A DNA stretch of 64,000 nucleotides from Valencia hispanica (lineage: Eukaryota; Chordata; Actinopteri; Cyprinodontiformes; Valenciidae). Positions 1 to 11,177 of the stretch are shown here, piece by piece (position 1 is the stretch's first letter; every line of letters begins with the position of its first letter). Both the position numbers and the translations under genes were made by a program. The stretch covers positions 20,647,400 through 20,711,399 of the forward strand of contig OY747709.1 in the NCBI GenBank assembly GCA_963556495.2. Reading direction: 5' to 3'. The notes under the pieces were generated by a model. It saw only the letters and a list, made by a program, of their open reading frames with translations, was not told the DNA's origin and searched no databases.

Positions 1-709
1 AACAAATCACCTTGCAGATGTCTTAACCTATACAAGCCCTGCTGGCTTCTGATTTGACTGGAGTCAACAGACAGGAAAGTCCCTGTTCAAGAAGCCATTT
101 TAAGATGATTTGAGTATCGACCACGTAGTCAACATCAAGGCGACATTAAACTCGATGTTTAAATGATGCTTACTCTACGAAAATACCCTTTGCACCATTA
201 CACTCCCAGCAGCAGCTTGAATATTTTATACAAGCTTAGATGGAGCCATGCTTTTATGCCATTTGCACCTAATTCTGACCCTACCGTCGGAATGTTGAAG
301 CTGAAACCAGGTAATGTTTCTCCTTCCTGATTTTTTAAATGTTGGTCAATTACTGTGAATTGCAGCTTCAATTTTCTCTTCTTAGCTGACAACGAGCTGG
401 CACCTGATGTGGTCTTCTGGTGCTTTAGCCTATTTGCGTCAAGGTTTCAATATTTTGTACGTTCAGAGATAATATCTTGCAGAGCCTGGCTGTAATAAAT
501 GGTTATTTCTGGTTATTGTTGCCTAAAACCACTCTGCTCATTTTACTCTGACCTCTGACATCAACAAGTCATATTTATCCACACAACTGAATATCTCTTC
601 TTTTTCTATTAATCTTGCAGATGATTGCATGTAAAAAACCCAGCAGTTCAGCAGTTTCTGTAATACTCAGACAGGCCCATCTGGCACCAACAACCACGCC
701 CCTTTCAAT
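1..709. other. Gene-free stretch, probably sgk2 intron
   Basis: No exon of a recognised protein was found here on either strand, and the short open frame at 198-392 matches nothing I know. The stretch lies downstream of the last visible sgk2 exon, so it is either intronic, with the C-terminal exons before position 1, or 3' flank. I looked for the rest of the kinase C-lobe and the AGC C-terminal tail and saw neither. Confidence 0.5.
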
Positions 710-718
710 GTCATTTAT
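710..718. repeat. Target-site duplication of the LINE (left copy)
   Basis: The 9-bp word GTCATTTAT occurs at 710-718, immediately before the CCAT-repeat end of the LINE, and again at 4079-4087, immediately beyond its other end. Matching short direct repeats at both ends are the mark of target-primed reverse transcription and define the insertion as 719-4078. Confidence 0.85.
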
Positions 719-3700
719 CCATCCATCCATCCATCCATTTTCTTCCGCTTATCCGGGGTCGGGCCGGGGGGCAGCAGCCTAAGCAAAGAGACCCAGACTT
801 CCCTCTCCCCAGCCACTTGTTCCAGCTCCTCGGGAGGAACCCCAAGGCGCTCCCAGGCCAGCCGAGAAACATAGTCCCTCCAGCGTGTCCTGGGCCTTCC
901 CCTGGGCCTCCTCCCGGTGGGACGTGCCTGAAACACCTCACCAGGGAGGCGTCCAGGAGGCATCCTGACCAGATGCCCGAGCCACCTCAACTGACTCCTC
1001 TTGATGTGGAGAAGCAGCGGCTCTACTCTGAGCCCCCTCCGGATGACTGAGCTTCTCACCCTATCTCTAAGGGAGAGCCCAGACACTCTGCGGAGGAAAC
1101 TCATTTCAGCCGCTTGTATCCGTGATCTCGTTCTTTCGGTCACCAACCAGAGTTCGTGACCATAGATGAGGGTAGGAACGTAGATCGACCGGTAAATCGA
1201 GAGCTTCGCCTTTTGGCTCAGCTCTCTCTTCACCACGACAGACCGGTAGAGCGCCCGCATAACTGCAGATGCCCCACCAATCCGTCTATCGATCTCCCGC
1301 TCCATTTTTCCCTCATTCGTGAACAAGACCCCCAGATACTTAAACTCCTCCACTTGGGGAAGGACCCCATCCCTGACCCGGAGGAGGCACCCCACCCTTT
1401 TCCGGCTCAAGACCATGGCCTCGGATTTGGAGGTGCTGATTCTCATCCCAGCCGCTTCACACTCGGCTGCGAACAGCTCCAGCGAAAGCTGTAGATCACG
1501 CTCCGATGAAGCCAACAGGACCACATCATCTGCAAAAAGCAGAGACCCGATCCTGAGGCCACCAAAACAGATCCCCGCAACGCCTTGGCTGCGCCTAGAA
1601 ATCCTGTCCATAAAAGTTAGGAACAGGATCGGTGACAAAGGGCAACCTTGGCGGAGTCCAACTCTCACCGGAAACAAGCCCGACTTACTGCCGGCAATGC
1701 GAACCAATCTCTGGCACCGGTCGTACAGGGACCTAACAGCCCGTATCAAGGGGCCCGGTACCCCATACTCCCGGAGCACCCCCCACAGGGCCCCCCGAGG
1801 GACACGGTCGAACGCCTTCTCCAAGTCCACAAAACACATGTAGACCGGTTGGGCGAACTCCCACGCACCCTCCAGGACCCTGCTGAGGGTGTAGAGCTGG
1901 TCCAGTGTTCCACGGCCAGGACGAAAACCGCATTGTTCCTCCTGGATCCGAGGTTCGACTATCCGTCGGACCCTCCTCTCCAGAACCCCTGAATAGACCT
2001 TACCAGGGAGGCTCAGAAGTGTGATCCCCCTGTAGTTGGAACACACCCTGTGGTCCCCCTTTTTAAACAGGGGGACCACCACCCCGGTCTGCCAATCCAA
2101 GGGAGCTGCCCCCGATGTCCACGCAATATTGCAGAGCCGCGTTAACCAACACAGCCCCACAACATCCAGAGCCTTGAGGAACTCCGGTCGAATCTCATCC
2201 ACCCCCGGAGCCTTGCCACCGAGGAGCTTTTTAACGACCTCGGTGACCTCGGCACCAGAGATTGGAGAGCCCGACCCCAAGTCCCCAAACCCTGCTTCCA
2301 GATTGGAAGGCGTGCCGGTGGGATTGAGGAGGTCTTCGAAGTATTCCATCCACCGACCCAAAACGTCCCGCGTCGAGGTCAGCAGCACACCATCCCCACT
2401 GTAAACAGTGTTGGTGGCAGACCGCTTTCCCCCCCTGAGACGCCGGATGGTGGACCAGAATTGCTTCGAAGCCGTACGGAAGTCGTTTTCCATGGTCTCT
2501 CCAAACTCCTCCCACGCCCGAGTTTTTGCCTCAGCAACCATCCGAGCCGCATCCTGCTTGGCCTGTCGGTACCTATCAGCTGCTTCAGGGGTCCCACAAG
2601 CCAAAAAGACCCGGTAGGACTCCTTCTTCAGCCTGACAGCATCCCTTACCGCCGGTGTCCACCACCGGGTTCGGGGGTTGCCGCCGCGACAGGCACCGAC
2701 CACCTTGCGGCCACAGCTTCGGTCAGCCGCCTCGGCAATGGAGGCGCGGAACATGGTCCACTCGGACTCGATGTCCCCCGCCTCCCCCGGGACGTGTTCA
2801 AAGTTCTGCCGGAGGTGTGAGTTAAAGCTCCTTCTGACAGGAGACTCTGCCAGACGTTCCCAGCAGACCCTCACAACACGTTTAGGCCTTCCAGGTCTGT
2901 CCGGCGTCCTCCCCCACCATCGGAGCCGACTCACCACCAGGTAGTGGTCAGTGGACAGCTCTGCCCCTCTCTTCACCCGAGTGTCCAAAACATGCGGCCG
3001 CAGATCAGATGAGACGACAACCAAGTCGATCATTGAGCTGCGGCCTAAGGTGTCCTGGTGCCAAGTGCACATATGGACACCTTTATGCTTGAACATGGTG
3101 TTTGTTATGGACAATCCATGACGAGCACAGAAGTCCAATAACAAGACACCACTCGGGTTTAGATCGGGGGGGCCATTCCGCCCAACCACACCCCTCCAGG
3201 TCTCACTGTCATTGCCCACGTGAGCGTTGAAGTCCCCCAGCAGAACAAGGGAGTCCCCAGGAGGAGCACTCTCCAGCACCCCTTCCAAAGACTCCAAGAA
3301 GGGTGGGTAATCTAATCTGCTGTTTGGCGCGTAAGCACAAACAACAGTCAGGACCCGTCCCCCCACCCGAAGGCGGAGGGAGGCTACCCTCTCGTTCACC
3401 GGGGTAAACCCCAACGTACAGGCGCCGAGATGGGGGGCAACAAGTATGCCCACCCCAGCTCGGCGCCTCTCAGCGGGGGCAACCCCAGAGTGGAAGAGAG
3501 TCCAACCTCTCTCGAGGAGACGGGTTCCAGAGCCAGAGCCGTGCGCCGAGGTGAGTCCGACGATGTCCAGTCAGAACCTCTCAACCTCGCACACCAGCTC
3601 CGGCTCCTTCCCCACCAGAGAGGTGACGTTCCACGTCCCGAGAGCCAGCTTCTGCAGCCGAGGATCGGACCGCCAAGGTCCCCGCCTTTGGCCGCCGCCC

Positions 3701-3927
3701 ATCCTGCACAGCACCCGACCCCTATGGCCCCTCCCACAGGTGGTGAGCTCATGGGAAGGGGGGCCCATGTTACCTCTTCGGGCTAAGCCCGACCGGGCCC
3801 CATGGGTAAAGGCCCGGCCACCAGGTGCTCGCCAACGTGCCCCACCTCCAGGCCTGGCTCCAGAGGGGGGCCCCGGTGACCCGCGTCCGGGCGAGGGAAC
3901 ACTGAGTCCATCTGTCGTTTTCTTCAT
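715..3927 (-). pseudogene. LINE polyprotein: AP endonuclease plus reverse transcriptase, one premature stop
   Basis: The frame runs from a methionine at 3927 to a TAA at 715-717, about 1070 codons. A single in-frame TGA at 3571-3573 splits it into a 118-codon N-terminal part and a 912-codon remainder that restarts at the methionine at 3453. The endonuclease begins near LALGTWNVTSL just before the stop, and continues with [10 protein letters not shown] and the catalytic STDHYLVV motif. The reverse transcriptase shows [22 protein letters not shown] and the catalytic [10 protein letters not shown] box. The C-terminus has GHLVRMP and an Arg/Pro-rich [12 protein letters not shown] stretch followed by the translated GGAT tail. 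The stop may have arisen by CpG decay of a CGA arginine codon. Apart from that stop I see no frameshift. The TAA lies in flanking target DNA, not in the element. Confidence 0.85.
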
Positions 3928-4078
3928 AGGGGTCTTTTGGGCTGCACTTTGTCTGATCCCTCACCTAGAACCAAATTGCCATGGGTGACCCTACCAGGAG
4001 CAAAAGCCCCCGACAACATAGCTCCTAGGATCATTGGGACACTCAAACCCCTCCACCACGATAAGGTGGCAGCCCAGG
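719..4078 (-). mobile_element. Near full-length RTE-like non-LTR retrotransposon (LINE)
   Basis: A GC-rich block of about 3.36 kb stands out from AT-rich flanks and is bounded by a 9-bp direct repeat. On the minus strand it has a leader of roughly 150 bp (4078-3928), one long reading frame with endonuclease and reverse-transcriptase domains, and a 3' end consisting of a short tandem repeat of GGAT. A microsatellite tail rather than poly(A) fits RTE-type and related LINEs. I assign the RTE-like group from the reverse-transcriptase and C-terminal motifs; the exact clade is inference. It lies within or just downstream of sgk2, in the same orientation. Because both ends and the duplication survive, the insertion looks fairly recent. 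Confidence 0.9.
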
Positions 4079-4087
4079 GTCATTTAT

Positions 4088-4560
4088 ATCCACAGTCTTT
4101 CCATTCTGATGCTCGGTTTGAACTTCACCAAGTCGTCTTCCCTCCATCTAGATGCTTATATGCATTGAGTTGCTGTCATTTGATTGGCTGAATCAATATT
4201 TGAGTTAGCGAGCAGTTGAACATGCGTACATAATAAATTGTCCATATCAAAAAAGTCTTAGCTCTTGCATGGACTCTCAGAAATGTCTAGAAAACAGCTG
4301 ACAAATGAATTTTTAAGCAGTTCACTCTGCTCTGATCCCATAACATGTAGTGAGCAGGAGTTTGATGTTTTTGTACTCTTTAAGGTAGTTGGACACGTTT
4401 TTGGAAACTATTGGTGCCGTTGAATGGAGCCTTATTACACATAATACAGGTAAGCTGAATAAAGGAAAAACATTTTGAGGAGATAGCTGAGAATTTGAAT
4501 ATATGATGCAGAAAACCAGAGTTTGGCGCTATTATCAAACTTCTCAGAAAACACACATAC
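4088..4560. other. sgk2 intron flank between LINE and last visible exon
   Basis: AT-rich sequence with no exon signal. On the minus strand the donor GTATGT of the last visible sgk2 exon begins at 4560, and the intron continues towards the LINE. Confidence 0.5.
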
Positions 4561-7500
4561 CAGGCTATAGATCATCTCATAAAGAACTGCTCCCAGACAC
4601 CACCAGTCCACCGTCCTGTCATATGGTTCCTTACGCAGAATCTCCGGTGCCAAGTACTTCAGACAAAGAGAAGAAATCAATGAACAAATAAAGATAATTA
4701 TAAAAGGAAGGAAATAATTCTTGCTTCTACTGACATTACACACATTTCTTTGTTTTAAAAGGCAGGATCTTGCCAGCTTTGCTACATTAGTCCTCTTAAG
4801 TAAAATGATAACTCTTTGTGTATTTGTCACTCACCTCCGGGGTGCCACAGAAAGTGGAGGTGGTTCCTTCTGGCTCTACGCCCTCTTTGCACAGCCCGAA
4901 ATCTGTCAGCACCACATGCCCCTGCAGGCACAAGACACATGCAATCCCAAATCGCACTGAATGTAACATTCGAATGAAATGAGTGAGGGTTTTCCAGTGG
5001 CTCACCTGAGAGTCTAAAAGGATATTCTCTGGTTTTAAATCTCTATTAAATACAAGGACAAAAGCCATGGTTATCAATTGCTTGCATTATAAGTCAACTA
5101 AGCTAACTTGTCCAGCATGTCTGACCTGTAGACAATGTTAAGAGAATGAAGGTAGCCAATAGCACTCGCGACTTCAGCAGCGTAGAACCTTGCCCTTGGC
5201 TCTGAGAAACATCTCTCCCTCTGGAGGTGGAAGAAGAGCTGCGAAGGAAGTCAAACATTGATTCTAAATTACTTAATGCAAAAGCTGTACATTGAGTGCA
5301 GAGTGGTGTGGGATAACAGGTGTGAAGAGTAAAGAGTGAGAGAGTAAAAATGATTTGAGTCGTTTAGGAGGAAAAGAGAGAAACCGTTTCTTCAAACAGT
5401 AATAGTGCATCACTTGGCGGAAAAACACCTGATATGAGGGTAACATTTTAAACATAGGTAAATATCTAGTTAGAAATGCAATTCAACTAAAAGCGTTTAA
5501 TGTAAAATACAGACGAGCAAAAGAGAGAAAATGGCTGGGGTACAATTAAATGAGAATAGGTAATAGGATAACACTTCATAAAAGCAGAATATTGATGGTT
5601 TCTTACTGTAAGATTAAACTATTATTTAAAAGATATAGATTAAGGCTTAGGACACATCTAAATCAGTCTCTACCTGAGTTTAAGTAAGTTCAGTTTTATT
5701 GTCTTTGATTGTCAAAAATGTAGGCCTACCTCTCCTCCGTTTACATAGTCAAGAACAAAGTAGAGTTTCTCTGCGGTCTGAAAGGAGTAGTGGAGCCGGA
5801 CCAGAAACGGGTGTTTCAGGCTTTTCAGCAGCACATTTCTCTCTGCCATGATGTTCTTTTGCTAAAAGAGCAGAACAAAATGAGTAACATCAACTGTCAC
5901 AGCGAAAGAACATTAGTATTTATGAAAGTTTGATATTTTTTTCAGAAAATAATGGAACAGTAAGATAACAGAGGGATCGCGTCAGTTGGCATATGAGGTT
6001 GGTTTTCCCTGGATGATGGTGCGGATGTTTCCAAACACGACCTGCATCTCATGTAGCTGTTGACTCTTCATGTTCTGTATTTATGATATGGTTCATGACC
6101 CGGTCTCACCATAGAACAAAATGCAAAGTCATCTGTCTTTTCCTGTTTCCTACTGTGCTGTGTACTGTAAGTAGAATAGAGAATAGAATAGAATAATCCT
6201 TTATTGTTCCACAAGGGGGAAATTCGGCTGTAACAGCAGCAGAGTGACAGATAATAGAAGCGTTCACTATCAAATAAAGTGTCCTGGAACACAGCAAGCA
6301 TAGTTAACTAAACGGTGTTTAACTACACCTCTTTCCTAGACGTACTCATTAACCGATATACTATTAACTACCAGCATCTCTTCGTGGCAGATGTCTGTCA
6401 CTCATGCTGAGCCAGATTCCTCAGAATGTTTCTTCCTGTTAAAATAGTGTTTCTTCTCTACTGTTACCACATACTTACTCAGGAAAGCGGGTTATTGGAA
6501 GGTCAATGACTTAACATGATCGATTGGACTTCTTTCGACGAATTGCTTTCAGCATGAAATGATTAGCTGAATGTGACTGTACTGTATTTAAATTCGGGGT
6601 GATTGAAATGTATGCCATTGTATCTCAATCTCAATGAATTATTGTATTAGTTGTGAGTGAATTTATATATAATTTGATGCAAAGTAATTGTTTTTGTCTT
6701 GAGATGAGATTTTTTGTAGTGCCATAAAAATAAGCTGAACTGAGTTTAAAAAGATGCTTTTGTTAGTTGATTTATTAATGAAAACATGATATTCTGGCTA
6801 AAAATCTATGTCTGTGATTTGTGTCTGTTGATAAGAACCTATTTGTTTAATATGCAGTTCAATATATTAGCAAGTACGGTAATTTGACAATTTAACAATG
6901 AGTACACTTTAAATAAAACACAATGTAAGTTGGATTATTAGATCTCTTTTGTTCACTTTTTGATTTGAATAAAGTTATTATAAGTGAATACAGGCAAAAA
7001 TAGACAGAGGGGTACATAAAAGGGTCTCCAGTGAAGAAAACAGAGACAGTGAGAGGCCTTTTGAAGATAAGTGTTACAAGGAGGTTTTCCGAAAATTAGG
7101 TTAAGCCTTGAGATGAGGAGAAAAACAAATATGTCTTTCTCCAAAGACAGTGAATCAATTGAACTTTAGCAAAACAGAGCACTCCATGTGAGAGAGGATC
7201 TGGTTCTTTTTCGTCGAATATTCTCATCGTGTTGTTCGACAAACACAGAAGTGTCCCCATTTATTTTCTGTGGGCTGTAAAATGTGTCCTTTGTACGGAA
7301 TAGGCTGCAGATTAGATAAGATACAGATCAGGTCTTGCTGGGTCAAAAGACTGTTTACTAATAACTCTCAAAGGTACTCACTCACCCACAAACGGAGATT
7401 CCCCTCTTTGTTTTGCTTTCAAATAGTTTTCAGCTTTATTCGCTTTTCTTATCACATTTAAATATAGTGCATCTACATTAATAGGAAAAAAAAATTACCT

Positions 7501-10500
7501 GATTTAATTAAAGTTTGAAACTTTATCCTGGAATATGTTTATTTGCAAACTTTTAAATTACTTGATGTTTGATTTATAAAAAGATGATGTTGCTCTGGGT
7601 GTATTAAACAGTTGATCTGTTGATATTAAATGCAATTTAGTATTTTATTAACCAAACAAACAAACAAACAAACAAACAGAAACAGGTAAAAATGGCTGGA
7701 TTACCTCTTTTTTCTTCAGGATGATCTTCTTCTGCAAAACTTTGACTGCGTAGAACTTGTTGTCGGCTTTCAGCTTTGCAAGCAGGACCTGCATGATGGT
7801 TGGCTTATTAGTGGTTTGTTTAGTAAATATTCTGCACCAGCATCTCAGCACACTGCTGTCAGGACATTTCATCAAAAGTGTGCACGCAACACAGGCAGTT
7901 GATCTCTGGGAATGGGCAATGCTGAGAAATGTTAGGAGGATTGACGCAAAGAAATAAAAAAATGTCACATGAAAGTACCTATCTCATTTGTGTGTGGGAT
8001 AAGAAAAATAGCTCAATCAAACCTCCGTTTTGGAATTGTTTTACATTTTAGACTCTACATAAAATGATAAACCGGCTGAAAGGTTAGTCAACTAAAACAT
8101 GATAAAAAAGGGAAAAAAGAAAAACCATTAATATTGAAAATAGGATTAAAACAAGCAGTTTGAAGAGCTGAAGCAATAAATATGATTTTTAATATGATAA
8201 TATAAAGAAAATTCAGCCAGTTGGTTATTCTTCTTCTTACTTAACCTCAGTGACAAAGTGTACAAAGTTAAAAGATCTGAGCAGTTAAAAGGCCTGACCC
8301 ACTTACGATGTTACTTTAAACTGCGCAAGGGCCCACAATAGTTAGAAAACCTGCTTTGACAACTGCAGATTTAATAAAAAGGATTTTGAGAGAGTCCAGT
8401 AGGACAAAGCAGCTTATTAGTAAGTGTTGTTAAAAATATTACTTCTGTTTCATGTAGATTTTGTTTAAAAAAAGGCAAGTACAAATTCATGAATTTAAAT
8501 AAACAGAGCTTTTGAAATAGTGGTTGTATCAGTGCCTTTTCTTAAAAACTCAAACAAGACCAGTCAGAGTCCCGGTGTTATTGGTAGAAACAGCTGAGAA
8601 TAAAGCCTAGTTGGGATTTATGAGTTTCAAATCCCTCACCTCTTCACCCCAAAAGAAAGAGATCCGAAGTTTTCTAAAATGGAAGTTTCACGCCGTGAAC
8701 CATAGAGAATCATCATGGTTTTTGACCAACTTTAAGAAATTTTCCATTAGCAGCTGATGCAACTGATAAGGAGGTGCATGAACATAAAATAGGTTTAGAC
8801 AGTGTGACAAATATTTTAATTATTAACTGCAAAAGAGCACAAAAAGATTAGCAAAATATGAAGATTGAATCCGTTCCATGGTCAATAATTAATATTTTAG
8901 TAGTGTTTGAGTAGCAAAGGGATCGATAAGACAAAAACAGGAACACTTCATGTTCAAATTACCAAGAGGTTTTAAAATGTTATTGAATTTCAGAACAAAA
9001 TTTCAGATCACTGGATTCAACCACAGTTAATGAGAACTGTTAATGAGTAAGGAGGCAGGAATCACACTTTAAAATAGATGGCTCAAACACCGACTGTGGC
9101 AATGATATCAGTAGTGGGTCATTGTCTCACAAAATTCCTTTCTTACTCTTTTTTCTATTACACCAGGTCAGAGTAAAATCTGTGTTGCCTAACAGATCAT
9201 ATAACAATAAAATGTATTCATTAATCAGAGCAATTATTAATACCTGCAGCTTGACTTGTCATTTGACCAAGAAAACGTACCTCAGGGTTCACGCAGGTGA
9301 ACCCCCCCCCAAAAAAACAGTAAATGCATTTAACAATAAAGATATAAAAAAAGTCATCGTTTTAGAGTTACCTTGCCAAAGGTTCCTTTACCAATGACAG
9401 CCAGGAAGTCAAAGTCAGTCGGTCTGGCACTAAAACAACAGAAAGGTAAACTATTAAATGATCTGTGTTGCTTTGCACACCAGAGTCCACACAAAAACCT
9501 CCGGGGCTCCTATGATTTTTTTCTTTTAACGAAGGAGAAAACACACAAGTGAAAAAAGAGAAGTTTCTCTTTGTTTATAAAAAGACTAACTTCTCAAACA
9601 GTGGTGACTGGCATTTATTTGCTAACGGAAATGATCCAGTAGGCAGCATGTCTGAGAATGGGATGAGATTACGATCACATTAGAAAGGTCATTGAAGAAC
9701 AGCAATCAAGTCTGATTTTGAAAGTACATCAAAGTACATTGCACCTTCGAACATAATGGCATAATAAAAAAGCTCTGATAACATCGAAAGAACAGTTGAA
9801 CTGCCAAAAGTTACCAAATCATTTCTGTAAAGTTTCCACAGTTAGACTGAAAGCAGGACCCCTTCCTAGGAGTGGCCAGAAAACAAACTAGCAAGGTAAA
9901 CAAAGATTCCTGAGGTCATGGAGAAGCTCAGTAGTTGTGAATGCAACTAGACGCTAGTTTCACATTGTTAAATGTTAATTTTTGGAATTAAATACCCACC
10001 GCTTCTCCTTCACAGTTTATTAAAGATTACTTTATGGAGTCAGACGGTTGCTAGAAAAAAATGTCCTGACTTATGAGGTGGAAGCAGACTCAGGTTGGGT
10101 AATTAACCTTATCCACTCTGTAGTAAGGTGTGTTTTGCTGCATGTTTCTCTGAAAGTTGTGCACTTATTAAATGGAAATTGAATGCATTAATCACAAAAT
10201 GAGACTTATAAAAGAGTGGGTTATGCATTGAGAAAGGACCCAGAGACAAAATCATGTCAAAATCATGTTTTTAAGACGGCAAAATGAGGTTGAGTTCTTC
10301 TTTCAAAGAGAGGATCAAGTGAGATACTCAAATGAAAAGTTCCACATACTTTTGCTGCCCATAGGTAAATAAGACTGGATCACTTTCATCATTAAACACA
10401 TACATAGTTGTATTTTCAGCCTTTGCCTAATTCCTTTTATTTTCACCCATTATTTGTAAAATTCTGTTTACGTTTAAAGGTGATATTTATGCAAACAAAA

Positions 10501-11177
10501 ATATAGATTCTGAAGGGTTCTGTAATCGTAATCTGCATAAAAGATGATTTTTGCAGATCGTAAACCTGCACATAAGAGACTGCTGTGTTTTTTTTCCCAA
10601 CCAGCTGCACATAGACTGCACATAGTGCTGGGAACTATCCTTTGTCAGTAACATCTGAGGTAAAACCAGAGCAGTGGTAGAATTGATGGAGACTACAACC
10701 ACCCATAAGATGAAGTACAACAAGTGGTTACCATGGAAGCCGAGAATAAGAATAAACGAGACAGAGTTTTTCTGTGATATTTTAGGCAAATCCCCCCTGC
10801 TGCTTTGGCTTTGAGATTGCTCCCAACCAATCTTTAACATCCTCCAGACAAAGTGCACATTGTTATATTTTTAATATACATCAAAATAAATTACTTATTT
10901 TTAATGTGTTATATTTGCACATAAAATATAAAATGCGACAAAACAAAATACTGCTTCTTGGGATTGTGTTTGTCACCGACTTGAGATATTTGCTATAGAT
11001 TCTGAAAAAATATCTTTTTCACAAAGACAACACAATTTTATCTACAGCTTGGTAGTTGTGGTTTCAAAAAAGGAAAGAGTCACACACACTATTTAATAAG
11101 AGCGGAGCTACTGACTGTGGGTTTGCTGAGGGTCCCAAATTCACATCATCATGAGAAGGGGAGGCTGTTGACCACAG
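4561..11177 (-). CDS. sgk2: Serum/glucocorticoid-regulated kinase 2, partial (C-terminal exons outside window)
   Basis: A serine/threonine kinase of the AGC family; relatives are PDK1- and mTORC2-activated regulators of ion channels and transporters. Eight exons join in phase on the minus strand: 11177-11116, 9429-9372, 7788-7705, 5861-5730, 5238-5126, 5042-5006, 4921-4835 and 4656-4561, giving 223 codons. Visible features are the NLGPSANP linker, the glycine loop GKGTFGK, the ATP lysine in [10 protein letters not shown], the alpha-C glutamate in IMAERN, the catalytic aspartate in [17 protein letters not shown], the activation-loop TSTFCGTPE and [23 protein letters not shown] and EGVEPE..TTSTF match SGK2 better than SGK1 or SGK3. 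The start codon was not located; the first visible exon opens in phase 0 with LWST, so a short upstream coding exon is expected. The C-lobe end and hydrophobic motif (about 130 residues in the family) are absent from the window. Confidence 0.9.
6165..6300. repeat. GAATA microsatellite with interspersed-repeat tail
   Basis: A short run of GAATA units at about 6170-6195 leads into AATCCTTTATTGTTCCACAA and a CAGCAGCAGAG stretch. I recognise this combination as a widespread fish repeat tail, but cannot name the family. It lies in the large sgk2 intron between 5861 and 7705. Confidence 0.5.
7654..7678. repeat. AAAC tetranucleotide microsatellite
   Basis: About six perfect AAAC units in an sgk2 intron, some 25 bp beyond the donor site of the 7788-7705 exon. 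Confidence 0.9.

Noticed and set aside
817..1843. Several plus-strand open frames within the LINE
   Set aside because: They are GC-rich shadows of the minus-strand retrotransposon frame.
10487..10858. A 123-codon open frame on the minus strand in the sgk2 intron
   Set aside because: No recognised domain, composition like the surrounding intron, no splice or start context supporting a gene.
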